From the NCBI GenBank assembly GCA_964423665.1, contig CAYRFX010000028.1, positions 1-26,187 on the forward strand: a stretch of DNA of 26,187 nucleotides, read 5' to 3'. Positions 1 through 7,423 of this stretch are shown here, one piece after another. Origin of the DNA: HGM04593 sp964423665 (GTDB taxonomy: Bacteria > Bacteroidota > Bacteroidia > Bacteroidales > Bacteroidaceae). Position 1 is the first letter of the stretch. Every line of letters begins with the position of its first letter. The notes below the pieces were generated by a model. It made no database searches and was not told where the DNA came from. It worked only from the letters and a program-made list of their open reading frames with translations. Made by a program: the position numbers and the translations under genes.

Positions 1-1
1 G

Positions 2-132
2 GTAGGCCCATTGGAAGGGTTAAATATGCATTATTGTAACTCCGCCAACGGGTTGTTATAAATACAAATAGGCTCTGGTATAGCGATAATAGCACTGTAA
101 GCGAATTCCTTGCAACTGCATACGACGAATAA
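2..132 (+). pseudogene. Possible tail of an upstream gene, apparently frameshifted
   Basis: No intact ORF covers this stretch. Reading from base 2 gives a protein-like run (VGPLEGLNMHYCNSANGLL) that stops at 59-61. Reading from base 40 gives a second run ending SDNSTVSEFLATAYDE and a TAA at 130-132, 9 bases before the next gene. The second run has no usable start codon after its preceding stop at 37-39. A single frame change near base 58 would join the two into one C-terminus, so this may be the broken or mis-sequenced end of a gene that lies mostly outside the window. It could also be chance reading in AT-rich noncoding DNA. The protein family is not recognised. Confidence 0.25.
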
Positions 133-141
133 GGTAATAAA

Positions 142-495
142 GTGGATTCAATGAAAGGGTATTTTCTTGAACCGGAGACTGATTATGACGAAGCTACAAT
201 TGCTGGCAAAGATAAAGCAATCTTATATGGGAGCTATAATATAATTCCTAAACAATATAATTGGCAACATTTTAAATGGTATGTAGACAAAGTCCCTGGC
301 AGAACCGGCATAGCAATACACGGGGGCGTATCAGGAGATAACACAGAAGGCTGCCTGATACCCGGAGAGGATTTTTATTTTGATAAAAAGGTTAATGAAT
401 ATAAGATAAAAGGTTCAAAAAACAAAAAAGAAGAACTATTCAAGTTTTTCAACAATTACGGACAAAATGGAATAATAATAAATGTAGGCATATAA
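142..495 (+). CDS. DUF5675 family protein
   Basis: A 117-residue protein if the GTG at 142 is used (AAGG lies 9 bases upstream), or 114 residues from the ATG at 151; I cannot decide between them. The order of motifs fits DUF5675: an N-terminal GYFLEPE strand, then a K-x-x-A-x-L-x-G-S-Y segment, a VPGRTGIAIHGG strand and N-T-E-G-C-L-x-P-G. The conserved His60, Gly61, Thr68, Gly70 and Cys71 are all visible. The His...GC arrangement resembles that of L,D-transpeptidase-like folds, but no catalytic activity is established from the sequence. There is no signal peptide. From general knowledge, this family often occurs near Rhs, phage-tail or secretion-system genes. It lies 5 bases before a lipoprotein gene, in AT-rich DNA unlike the rest of the window, so the pair is probably accessory. 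A toxin/immunity relation is only a guess. Confidence 0.7.
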   Translation: MDSMKGYFLEPETDYDEATIAGKDKAILYGSYNIIPKQYNWQHFKWYVDKVPGRTGIAIHGGVSGDNTEGCLIPGEDFYFDKKVNEYKIKGSKNKKEELFKFFNNYGQNGIIINVGI

Positions 496-500
496 ATATT

Positions 501-1292
501 ATGAATTATTTTTCTTTCAAAACCATCTTATCTGTAGCTACTGTTCTAATTATGCTCTCTTGCAACAATAATAATAAATCAGAAACAGGGCAAGCATTGT
601 TAAGTGAGAATGTAACACTATATGGCACCGAATTCTTAAAAGGGAAAGTATCGGCTGTTGTTTACAACAACAAGGAAGATTACGACTCCTTGGCTTTCAT
701 ATATTCAAAAAACGGAGATATAGACAAAGTGATATATTACTCAAAAGAGAGTGAAGACGGCTTTTGCAAATATCATTACAACGGCAATCACAGAATAGAG
801 CAATACAATTACAACAGAGAGGGAGTGGAGAAATCGTATGATATTGTTGAATTTGACGACAGAAGAAACATCACCCTTTACCGCGAATATGGTTATATAT
901 TCCCCGACACAACCAATATGACAATGTTGTATATGATACAACGCTCATACGACGAAAAGAATCGCTCCAATGGCGCATTTGAATATCATTGTGATGGAAT
1001 TCCACCATATAAATATAGTTACACATATAACAGCGACGGGACGGAGGTGGTAAAATGTTTCTTGGCTGTAACCGGTGACATATACAAAATAACCAAAAAT
1101 AAAAAAGACAAACAGGGAAATATAATTGAACAGTACGAAAATTGCCCTTATGACAATTCCGAGTGGGATACCATAAAATATGAATACAAGTACGATGATA
1201 AAGGTAATTGGATAGAGCGCAAAACAAAAGGAATGGGCTCATTGAGCTACATTAACGAACAGAGTAACAGGAAGATATATTATCTAAAATAA
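501..1292 (+). CDS. Lipoprotein with YD/Rhs-like repeats
   Basis: 263 residues. The N-terminus is a lipoprotein signal: a short polar start, a hydrophobic run to residue 19 and the lipobox LMLSC, giving lipidated Cys21 followed by an Asn-rich stretch. The mature part is rich in Tyr, Asp, Asn and Gly and contains several loose YD-type strands: YHYNGNHRIEQYNYNREG, YTYNSDGTE, KDKQGNIIEQYE and YEYKYDDKGNWIERKTKG. These resemble the repeats that build beta shells in Rhs/YD proteins, but the protein is too short to be a full Rhs shell. It is probably anchored in the outer or inner membrane facing the periplasm. It starts 5 bases after the DUF5675 gene and is likely cotranscribed with it. The function is unknown. 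An immunity or binding role toward the upstream protein is possible but not shown. Confidence 0.65.
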   Translation: MNYFSFKTILSVATVLIMLSCNNNNKSETGQALLSENVTLYGTEFLKGKVSAVVYNNKEDYDSLAFIYSKNGDIDKVIYYSKESEDGFCKYHYNGNHRIEQYNYNREGVEKSYDIVEFDDRRNITLYREYGYIFPDTTNMTMLYMIQRSYDEKNRSNGAFEYHCDGIPPYKYSYTYNSDGTEVVKCFLAVTGDIYKITKNKKDKQGNIIEQYENCPYDNSEWDTIKYEYKYDDKGNWIERKTKGMGSLSYINEQSNRKIYYLK

Positions 1293-1308
1293 TGAGTGAA
1301 CCACATAT

Positions 1309-1353
1309 ATAACAAACCAAGGTTGCCAATGTGTTGCAACCTCGGTTTGTTAT
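1309..1353. terminator. Bidirectional terminator between convergent genes
   Basis: A long inverted repeat: ATAACAAACC (1309-1318) pairs with GGTTTGTTAT (1344-1353), and inside it GGTTGC (1321-1326) pairs with GCAACC (1336-1341), with only AA/TC mismatched between the two stems and a 9-base loop. It lies between the plus-strand lipoprotein gene and the end of the minus-strand permease gene. The A/T ends of the stem can serve as a U tract in either direction, so it probably ends both transcripts. Confidence 0.8.
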
Positions 1354-1370
1354 AAGATGAATTAAAATCC

Positions 1371-3791
1371 CTATTCTGCATACAACGAATTTATGGGATT
1401 ATCATTTGCAACACCGTAGGCGCGAACCACCACAATAAGCGAGGTTACCGCAACAACCACAAACAGTGCAAATATAAATATCCACGGGGTGATGGGGACA
1501 TGATAGGCAAATTCCGATAGCCAGCTTGAAACTATTATATACCCCACAGGCAACGCCGCTGCAAAGCTCGCAAGCACTATCTTTACATATTGCCATACAA
1601 ACATACGCAACACGCCCGCCACCGATGCGCCGTGTACCTTGCGCAAGGCAATCTCGCGGCGGCGGTACTGTGTTTCAAAAAATACCAACCCGAACACACC
1701 CATCAATGACAGCAATATTGAGATAAATGAGAAGATGCCCACAACAAAAGCGAAACCCTCCTCATCTTGATAAGCAGAGGCTATCTGATGTGATAATGCC
1801 TCAAATTCAAGCCTCTTGATTGCTTCATCTTCCACACTCCTCCCTATTAATTGCGCAAAGCACTCTCTTATATATGCATAGAACTCTTCGACAGGGACAC
1901 CGGGGGCAGCCTTTATATACGGGCAATAAGATGCCGGTTGCTTGGTGCCCATCACTATAAATGCAAACGGAACGGTATTCATGCTCAAAGGTCTGAAATT
2001 AAAGTCTTTGCAAAAACCCACGATGGGAGCATCGCCATTCCAGGCACCTACGACATCACCCACTTTAAGGTTATACGCATCGCGTGCCTTTTCATTGAAG
2101 ATATAAGCACCGCCGCCGTGTTCGTCCTCCAAAACAAAATCGCGCCCCTCTACAATTTCAATTCCAAACATTCTTAAAAACGAGTATGAAACCTGCATAA
2201 CCTGAAACGAGATACTCTCACCTTCGCCACGCCCCTTAACATGGCGACCCCAACCCATACGGTAATCGCGAATCATATATCCGTCACGGGCAAAAGCAAC
2301 ATCTTCCACCAGCAACGACTGTTTAAGAAGGCTTTCGAACTCAAGGTGCTTGGTATTGGTATAAACCACATGCACATTCTCCTTGTCGAAGCCCATATCG
2401 TAATTAACCATATAATTGGTCTGATGCTTAATGAACATAGTAACTATTATAAGCACCAATGTTATAAAGAACTGCACAGAGAGCAGTGCGTAGCGCAGGC
2501 GGCGGCCTGCCACCGTGTTACCGAACGACTTTTTAACCGCAAAGGCTGCCGATACCGATGTGAGATAATATATTGGGTATATGCTTGTAACAACAGCCAT
2601 CAACAGAGCCAATATCACAAATTTAAGCACGGTAGAAAGGTTTTCGCTCAAATATATGGGCTTGCGCATAATGGCAGAATAATCTATTTCGGGAGCTACA
2701 AAAACGATTATCAACGCCGCAAGTAACAGAGCGATGGAGACTATGCCTATTGATTCAAACAGCAGCCTCGCACGCAAGCGCCACAAGGGCGCACCGAACA
2801 CCTTTTCCACATTCATACGCCTCACGCGCCCGGGCAACATAGCCATAAAGAAATTAAAATAGTTCACAAATGCAATGAGCAGTATTGCTGCAACTATAAT
2901 AAGCTGGGTATATGATAAATCCTTGTCTATAACGAGTCCTAAAGAGTGTGTATCGGTATCGAAGGTAACCTCGCTTAGCGGACACAATTCTATTGGCACT
3001 TCCTTTTTAAGAGAGTCGAGCGAAATTTCCATACCCTCCTGCTGCATAAGGCTGTTATAACAGTTCTCTATGAAGGCATCCTTCAAGTTCTTGTCCTTAA
3101 GCTTGTAGAAATAGTTGTAACTGCCGTTTACATTGTCATTTATGAGTTTCTGTGTAGGAGGGTCGGCTATATAGGACTGCAAGCCTGTGAACCAGCAGTT
3201 GTCGGGGAAATCCTCGAAAATGGCACAAACGGTGAGCGAGCGACGCTGATAGACGTCGTAAATGACATCGCCCACCCAAAAGCCGTGGGCACGGGCAAAC
3301 GACTCGCACAATATAATGTTATTGTGTATGTCAAGGTCATCTACATTGCCATCTATAATATTGAAACCCATAACTTTGGGCATAGCAGCATATCCCCAAT
3401 TCTCCTGTATTGTTATAGTATCCTCGCGCTCCCCCACCGGCACCCTTATGGGCAGCGGGCTGGTTCCGATATACCTTTCCATTTTGCCAAAGCCCTCAAG
3501 GATATCCTCATTGGCAGAGGCAAAGCGGTGTGCTAAATTGGCTGTAACAAACGCAGTCTTCTCAAAAGGAGCCTCAGGCCCCGCGGTGGGATATTTGCCA
3601 AACTGCAAGCGGAAGGTGCTATCGGAATCGCGCAGGGTACTGTTATAAGTAAGTTCATTGCACCCCCACAGGAACAGCACATATGCCGATGCAAAAGCCA
3701 CGCTCATTCCCAAGATATTCAACAGTGATGATACCTTGTAGCGTTTAATATTTGATATAAAATTCTTTAACATAGCACTATAATTTTTCAT
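1371..3791 (-). CDS. MacB/FtsX-type ABC transporter permease
   Basis: 806 residues, the usual size for the double-unit MacB-like permeases of Bacteroidota. A first transmembrane helix lies near residues 24-44, followed by a periplasmic MacB-type core domain to about residue 285. Then come helices near 292-313, 345-366, 390-412 and 432-452, a second periplasmic domain, and C-terminal helices near 678-703, 727-750 and 769-788. The ending FFETQYRRREIALRKVHGA followed by NPINSLYAE is typical of FtsX domains. No ATPase is fused to it; the separate ATPase gene overlaps its start by 14 bases (3778-3791). An alternative start at 3773 (MLKNFIS...) would remove that overlap and match the usual MIKNY-like N-terminus. 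As the last gene of the TolC-adaptor-ATPase-permease operon it should move a substrate from the periplasm or inner membrane outward, or act in mechanotransmission. The substrate cannot be read from the sequence. Confidence 0.92.
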   Translation of the reverse strand: MKNYSAMLKNFISNIKRYKVSSLLNILGMSVAFASAYVLFLWGCNELTYNSTLRDSDSTFRLQFGKYPTAGPEAPFEKTAFVTANLAHRFASANEDILEGFGKMERYIGTSPLPIRVPVGEREDTITIQENWGYAAMPKVMGFNIIDGNVDDLDIHNNIILCESFARAHGFWVGDVIYDVYQRRSLTVCAIFEDFPDNCWFTGLQSYIADPPTQKLINDNVNGSYNYFYKLKDKNLKDAFIENCYNSLMQQEGMEISLDSLKKEVPIELCPLSEVTFDTDTHSLGLVIDKDLSYTQLIIVAAILLIAFVNYFNFFMAMLPGRVRRMNVEKVFGAPLWRLRARLLFESIGIVSIALLLAALIIVFVAPEIDYSAIMRKPIYLSENLSTVLKFVILALLMAVVTSIYPIYYLTSVSAAFAVKKSFGNTVAGRRLRYALLSVQFFITLVLIIVTMFIKHQTNYMVNYDMGFDKENVHVVYTNTKHLEFESLLKQSLLVEDVAFARDGYMIRDYRMGWGRHVKGRGEGESISFQVMQVSYSFLRMFGIEIVEGRDFVLEDEHGGGAYIFNEKARDAYNLKVGDVVGAWNGDAPIVGFCKDFNFRPLSMNTVPFAFIVMGTKQPASYCPYIKAAPGVPVEEFYAYIRECFAQLIGRSVEDEAIKRLEFEALSHQIASAYQDEEGFAFVVGIFSFISILLSLMGVFGLVFFETQYRRREIALRKVHGASVAGVLRMFVWQYVKIVLASFAAALPVGYIIVSSWLSEFAYHVPITPWIFIFALFVVVAVTSLIVVVRAYGVANDNPINSLYAE

Positions 3792-4461
3792 CTAACGAAT
3801 CTACCACCTTGCCATCAAAGAGGTTTATTATGCGGCTTGCATAAGAGGCATCGCGCAGCGAGTGGGTAACCATCACAATGGTGGTGCCCGCCTTGTTGAG
3901 CTCGCGCAGCAGTTCCATCACCTCGATACCGTTCTTTGAATCGAGGTTACCGGTGGGCTCATCTGCCAATATAAGCCCGGGATTATATACAATGGCACGG
4001 GCTATGGCAGCACGCTGCTGCTGACCACCCGACAGCTGCGCGGGATAGTGCTGCAGGCGGTGCGAAATTCCCATACGCTCCACCACCTCGCTCACACGCC
4101 TGCGACGCTCCTTGCCCTTTACGCCCAAATAGGTGAGCGGCAAGGCTACATTATCTTCCACCGTGAGTTCCTCAATAAGATTGAAGCTCTGGAATATGAA
4201 GCCTATCTTACCTTGGCGGTAGGCTCCACGCTCCCTCTCCCGCAAGCCACTCACCTCCTTGTCGCCAAGCATATAGTGCCCCTCGGTGGGAGTGTCGAGC
4301 AAGCCCAAGATATTTAGCAGGGTAGATTTTCCACAACCCGAGGGCCCCATAATGGCTACAAATTCACCCTCTTTTACCTCTATTGAAACCCCGTCAAGGG
4401 CTATAGTCTCCACCACATCGGTGCGAAAGACTTTTCTTAGATTTTCTGTTTTCAGATTCAT
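3778..4461 (-). CDS. ABC transporter ATP-binding protein (MacB/LolD type)
   Basis: 227 residues, a single complete nucleotide-binding domain. Walker A is GPSGCGKST (39-47), the Q-loop glutamine is Gln91 (FQSFNLI), the signature is LSGGQ (143-147), Walker B is LILADEP (163-169) with Glu168, the D-loop is NLD, and the switch His is H200. It therefore looks fully able to hydrolyse ATP. The short MacB/LolD/FtsE subfamily is indicated by the size, the early 'FRTDVVETIALDGVS' start and the GNLDS after Walker B. Its gene sits between the adaptor (22 bases upstream) and the permease (overlapping), so it should dimerise on the cytoplasmic face of the 1371-3791 permease. Confidence 0.95.
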   Translation of the reverse strand: MNLKTENLRKVFRTDVVETIALDGVSIEVKEGEFVAIMGPSGCGKSTLLNILGLLDTPTEGHYMLGDKEVSGLRERERGAYRQGKIGFIFQSFNLIEELTVEDNVALPLTYLGVKGKERRRRVSEVVERMGISHRLQHYPAQLSGGQQQRAAIARAIVYNPGLILADEPTGNLDSKNGIEVMELLRELNKAGTTIVMVTHSLRDASYASRIINLFDGKVVDSLDEKL

Positions 4462-4483
4462 ATCACTTTGTTTTTATCGTTTT

Positions 4484-5737
4484 TTACTCGCTGATTATTA
4501 TCTCCTCGGCATCGCCCATTATATCGTAGCCCGCCACTATTACTTTATCGCCGGAAGAAAGACCGCTCTTTACCTCATAGTACATTGGATTTTGCAACCC
4601 CAATTCCAATGGCACACGCACAGCGCGCCTGCCGTCGGCACAGAGCCTGTATATCCACTTGCCCGCCGTCTTTACATAAAAATCGCCTTTGGGCAGCAGC
4701 AACGCCGTGGTAGCGGAACCAAGTTCTATCCTTGTGAGGTAGCTTTTGCCCACACGGGCATTATCGGGCACGGAATCGGCAAAAAGCATCTCCACGGTAA
4801 ATGTACCGTTATTAACCTCGGGAACCACACGGCTGACAAAAAGATTATAGGTGTTACCTCCATAATTGACCGTGGCAGGCTGCCCCACGGTTATGCGGTC
4901 TATAAAATATTCACTCACATTCAACCGCAGTTTATAACTGTCGAGCACCTTAATCTCACAAAGTTCCTCGCCTGCCCCCACCTGCTTGCCCGATGTTACC
5001 GACAGGTTGCTCAACTGCCCGTCGGCTGTTGCAAAAATAACCAAATCGAGCAATCTTTCGCTGCTGCGCTGCAACATCTTTTTCTCGGTTGCAAGGTCGG
5101 CATCGAGCATCTCGCGACGTATCACATTCATCGCTGAATCCTGCACAAGACTTTTCATCTGCAACTCGGCTGCCCTTTTACGATAGTTATATTCGTCTTG
5201 CGAAACCTCGAGCTCGGCTTTGCTCTTTATGCCCATACGGAACTCCTCGCAATCGAGATTATATTGTTTTTCGAGGCGGCGCAGTTCGTATGCCGTTTGC
5301 AGAGTCTGCTGCTGCAAGGTGAGCGATTTCTGCTCCATCTCTATTATGCGTTCCTTGTAATTATTCACGCTTTTGCGATAGGAGTCGCGCATATCGTCGA
5401 TGTTGCGTTCAAGCTCAGGATTGGAGAGCACAAGGATTGTATCGCCCTTGCGCACCACCGAGCCGTTATCGGCAACCACGCGTTGTACCAAGCCGCCCTC
5501 TTTTGCATTTATCCTGTGTGTTTGAATGGGGTGAAGCACACCGTCACTGTTCACATATTCCACAAAATTGCCCTTCAACACATTGACAACACGCACCGAG
5601 CTTGCATTCACACGCTGCCTGCTTGGCGAGAGGGCAAGCACCAGCATATAAACCACAAGCGAGAGTATTACCACTGCCGCTGCTATGTGAAAGCGATATT
5701 TCACATACCACGCTTTTTCTTTTAACTGTATATCCAT
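4484..5737 (-). CDS. Periplasmic adaptor of the HlyD/MacA family
   Basis: 417 residues. One N-terminal membrane helix (about 17-36) anchors it in the inner membrane. Two half-lipoyl motifs (73-105, KEGGLVQRVVADNGSVVRKGD; and 231-262, TADGQLSNLSVTSGKQVGAGE) flank a long charged alpha-helical hairpin (about 108-230), the part that normally docks to a TolC-like funnel. Beta-barrel and membrane-proximal domains follow, ending in a GDKVIVAGYD segment typical of adaptors. It sits between the TolC-like gene (21 bases upstream) and the ATPase gene, so it should bridge the MacB-like permease to the outer-membrane channel. Confidence 0.93.
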   Translation of the reverse strand: MDIQLKEKAWYVKYRFHIAAAVVILSLVVYMLVLALSPSRQRVNASSVRVVNVLKGNFVEYVNSDGVLHPIQTHRINAKEGGLVQRVVADNGSVVRKGDTILVLSNPELERNIDDMRDSYRKSVNNYKERIIEMEQKSLTLQQQTLQTAYELRRLEKQYNLDCEEFRMGIKSKAELEVSQDEYNYRKRAAELQMKSLVQDSAMNVIRREMLDADLATEKKMLQRSSERLLDLVIFATADGQLSNLSVTSGKQVGAGEELCEIKVLDSYKLRLNVSEYFIDRITVGQPATVNYGGNTYNLFVSRVVPEVNNGTFTVEMLFADSVPDNARVGKSYLTRIELGSATTALLLPKGDFYVKTAGKWIYRLCADGRRAVRVPLELGLQNPMYYEVKSGLSSGDKVIVAGYDIMGDAEEIIISE

Positions 5738-5758
5738 ATAATGTAGGTATTTCTTGTT

Positions 5759-7246
5759 CTAATCCGTTACAAGTTCTTCAATGAGGCAATTATGCTCAAA
5801 ATCGTAGCGAGTGAGGCTGCGCAACGCATAATAGAGGTCCCAATATGTGGCAAGGGAGGATATATAGGCGCGATAAGCGGTATCCTTCTCGTTCATCGCA
5901 TCGTTAAGATGCAGAACGGTGGAACGCCCCATGATATAAAGCTTGCGCGCAACCTCGTAGCGGTGGGCTGCCGTGGCTTTTGTGCGACGGGCAATATCCA
6001 CCCTGCGCCACTGCAGGTTGAACTGCTTTACAACCTTGCTTATACGTTGCTCAAACTCTATCTCGCTACGGTTTATATTCGTTTCCACTAATTTTAGATT
6101 GGAACGCGCACGCTCAACCAGCCCGCGCCCTTTGCCCCAGTCGAAGATGGGGAGCGAGAGAGTGAGGCTCACATACTGTTCATCGAGCAGATTGCGGTAG
6201 CTGCTGCGCAACTCTTCACCTGTTTGCGAGAGCCCCACCCGCAGATAGACATCGGCTTTAAGACCACGGTTGGCACGGGCATAAGCAAGGTTGCTCTGCC
6301 CCTCCAGGCGTTGCAGTTGCAAAGACTCAATTTCGGGATTATTCTCCCTCGCAAGCATCATTGCCTCACCCACCTCCACGCTTATTTGCGGTATCTCCTC
6401 ATCTACATTCACACGCATGGGTATATCCTCGGTGATATTAAGATAGCTGCGCAACCTGTCGGCAGCCTCGTCGAGCGACACACGGGCATTCAACAGTTCG
6501 GTTTCTGCCGACAGGCGGTTTACCTCTAATTGCAATATCTCATTCTCGGTTATCGTACCAATATCGTAGCGGGCACGGGCAAAATTATAGAGTGTGTCGG
6601 CCTCGGCAAAATTACTCTCGGCAATACTCATATTGGTTTGCGCGGCGGCAAGCGAGAAGAAATATGACGATGCCTGCGCCGAGACAAGCTCCATAGCCTC
6701 GGAATAGGTTTTGCGTGCCACACGATAGCGCACCGGCTCGGTGCGGCGGCTCCACTTCAAAGAGTTATAACCGAAAAGAGCCTGCTGATAGGTGAGCATA
6801 AGTGGCTGCACATTATAGGTGGTGCTGTTGCTGCCCACCAAATCGAGACGACGCACAAAACTGCTCAGCGTAAAGGAACCACCCGTGAGGTGAAGATTCT
6901 GTTTTATGTTTAGGGTAACATCGGTTTTAATATTATTATATTTAACATAACTCTCGCTGCCATCGGAGAGGGTTACATAATCGGTTGTTTTATTAAAATA
7001 AGGAGAAGAGGTGAGGGTTACCTGGGGCAAATAATCGGCACGATAGGAGCGATAACTCCACAGGGCAGAGTGATATGCGTGGCGCGCCGCAACAGCATCG
7101 GGCGACTGCAGGCGGGCGATCTCCACTACCTCGCGCAAAGTATATATGCGGGTATTTTCTTGCGCCATAAACGGGACTGCCGGCAGTGCAAGCATCATCA
7201 TTATTACAAGCAAAAATCTCATATAAACCAAAGAATAGATGTTCAT
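5759..7246 (-). CDS. TolC family outer-membrane efflux protein
   Basis: 495 residues from the ATG at 7246, or 487 from the ATG at 7222 (MRFLLVIMMMLALPAVPFMA), which gives a cleaner signal peptide with cleavage near AQ/EN. The open frame runs on to 7534 but that extension crosses the predicted promoter and the neighbouring regulator gene, so it is rejected. The mature protein begins with the hallmark TLREVVEIARLQSPDAVAARHAY helix. It carries two outer-membrane-efflux repeats with long Ala/Glu/Arg-rich helices and the strands VTLTSSPYF and VSLTLSLPIFDWGKGRG, the latter a classic TolC second-repeat motif. As the first gene of the operon it should give the exit duct for the MacAB-like pump. It could also serve the RND pump at 9171-13820, which has no such gene of its own. 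Confidence 0.92.
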   Translation of the reverse strand: MNIYSLVYMRFLLVIMMMLALPAVPFMAQENTRIYTLREVVEIARLQSPDAVAARHAYHSALWSYRSYRADYLPQVTLTSSPYFNKTTDYVTLSDGSESYVKYNNIKTDVTLNIKQNLHLTGGSFTLSSFVRRLDLVGSNSTTYNVQPLMLTYQQALFGYNSLKWSRRTEPVRYRVARKTYSEAMELVSAQASSYFFSLAAAQTNMSIAESNFAEADTLYNFARARYDIGTITENEILQLEVNRLSAETELLNARVSLDEAADRLRSYLNITEDIPMRVNVDEEIPQISVEVGEAMMLARENNPEIESLQLQRLEGQSNLAYARANRGLKADVYLRVGLSQTGEELRSSYRNLLDEQYVSLTLSLPIFDWGKGRGLVERARSNLKLVETNINRSEIEFEQRISKVVKQFNLQWRRVDIARRTKATAAHRYEVARKLYIMGRSTVLHLNDAMNEKDTAYRAYISSLATYWDLYYALRSLTRYDFEHNCLIEELVTD

Positions 7247-7264
7247 ATTTGTGTTGTTTGCCGG

Positions 7265-7295
7265 CAAATGTATGTGATGGGGAAAGCCGCGGCAA
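7265..7295 (-). promoter_or_regulatory. Predicted promoter of the efflux operon
   Basis: Read on the minus strand, a TACATTTG -7 box (7272 to 7265, matching Bacteroidota TAnnTTTG) lies 20 bases after a TTG -33 element (7295 to 7293). Transcription would start near 7258, 12 bases before the ATG at 7246. A perfect 12-bp palindrome TTTGCCGGCAAA (7257-7268) covers the end of the -7 box and the start site, and a hairpin AAAGCCG-N6-CGGCTTT (7283-7302) covers the -33. Either could be a protein site. No convincing sigma-54 -24/-12 promoter was found here. Confidence 0.5.
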
Positions 7296-7332
7296 CGGCT
7301 TTTTAAGGAAATTGCTTGCGCAGGACCGAAAT

Positions 7333-7349
7333 TGTCCACTTTTTGGACA
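7333..7349. promoter_or_regulatory. Inverted repeat, likely response-regulator site
   Basis: A perfect dyad TGTCCA-N5-TGGACA in the 177-base gap between the divergent efflux operon and two-component genes. Its centre (7341) is about 83 bases from both predicted start sites (near 7258 on the minus strand and near 7424 on the plus strand). A Fis-type HTH dimer binds such dyads, so this is the best candidate target of the neighbouring regulator. That assignment is inferred from position and symmetry only. Confidence 0.5.
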
Positions 7350-7408
7350 GATGATAACAGAAAGGAAGATTTTGGAGATAAAGCAATCTCTATTATTGAA
7401 AAGAAGAT

Positions 7409-7416
7409 TATATTTG
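7409..7416 (+). promoter_or_regulatory. Predicted -7 box of the two-component operon
   Basis: TATATTTG matches TAnnTTTG exactly and ends 7 bases before the ATG at 7424, so the transcript would be leaderless or nearly so. No good -33 element was seen at the expected distance, which would fit a promoter that needs an activator. Confidence 0.4.
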
Positions 7417-7423
7417 CAACACT

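Noticed and set aside
7247..7423. Sigma-54 (-24/-12) promoter for the efflux operon
   Set aside because: The only GG-N10-GC match (minus strand, near 7310-7325) does not fit TGGCAC-N5-TTGC around those bases, and the regulator lacks a sigma-54 ATPase.
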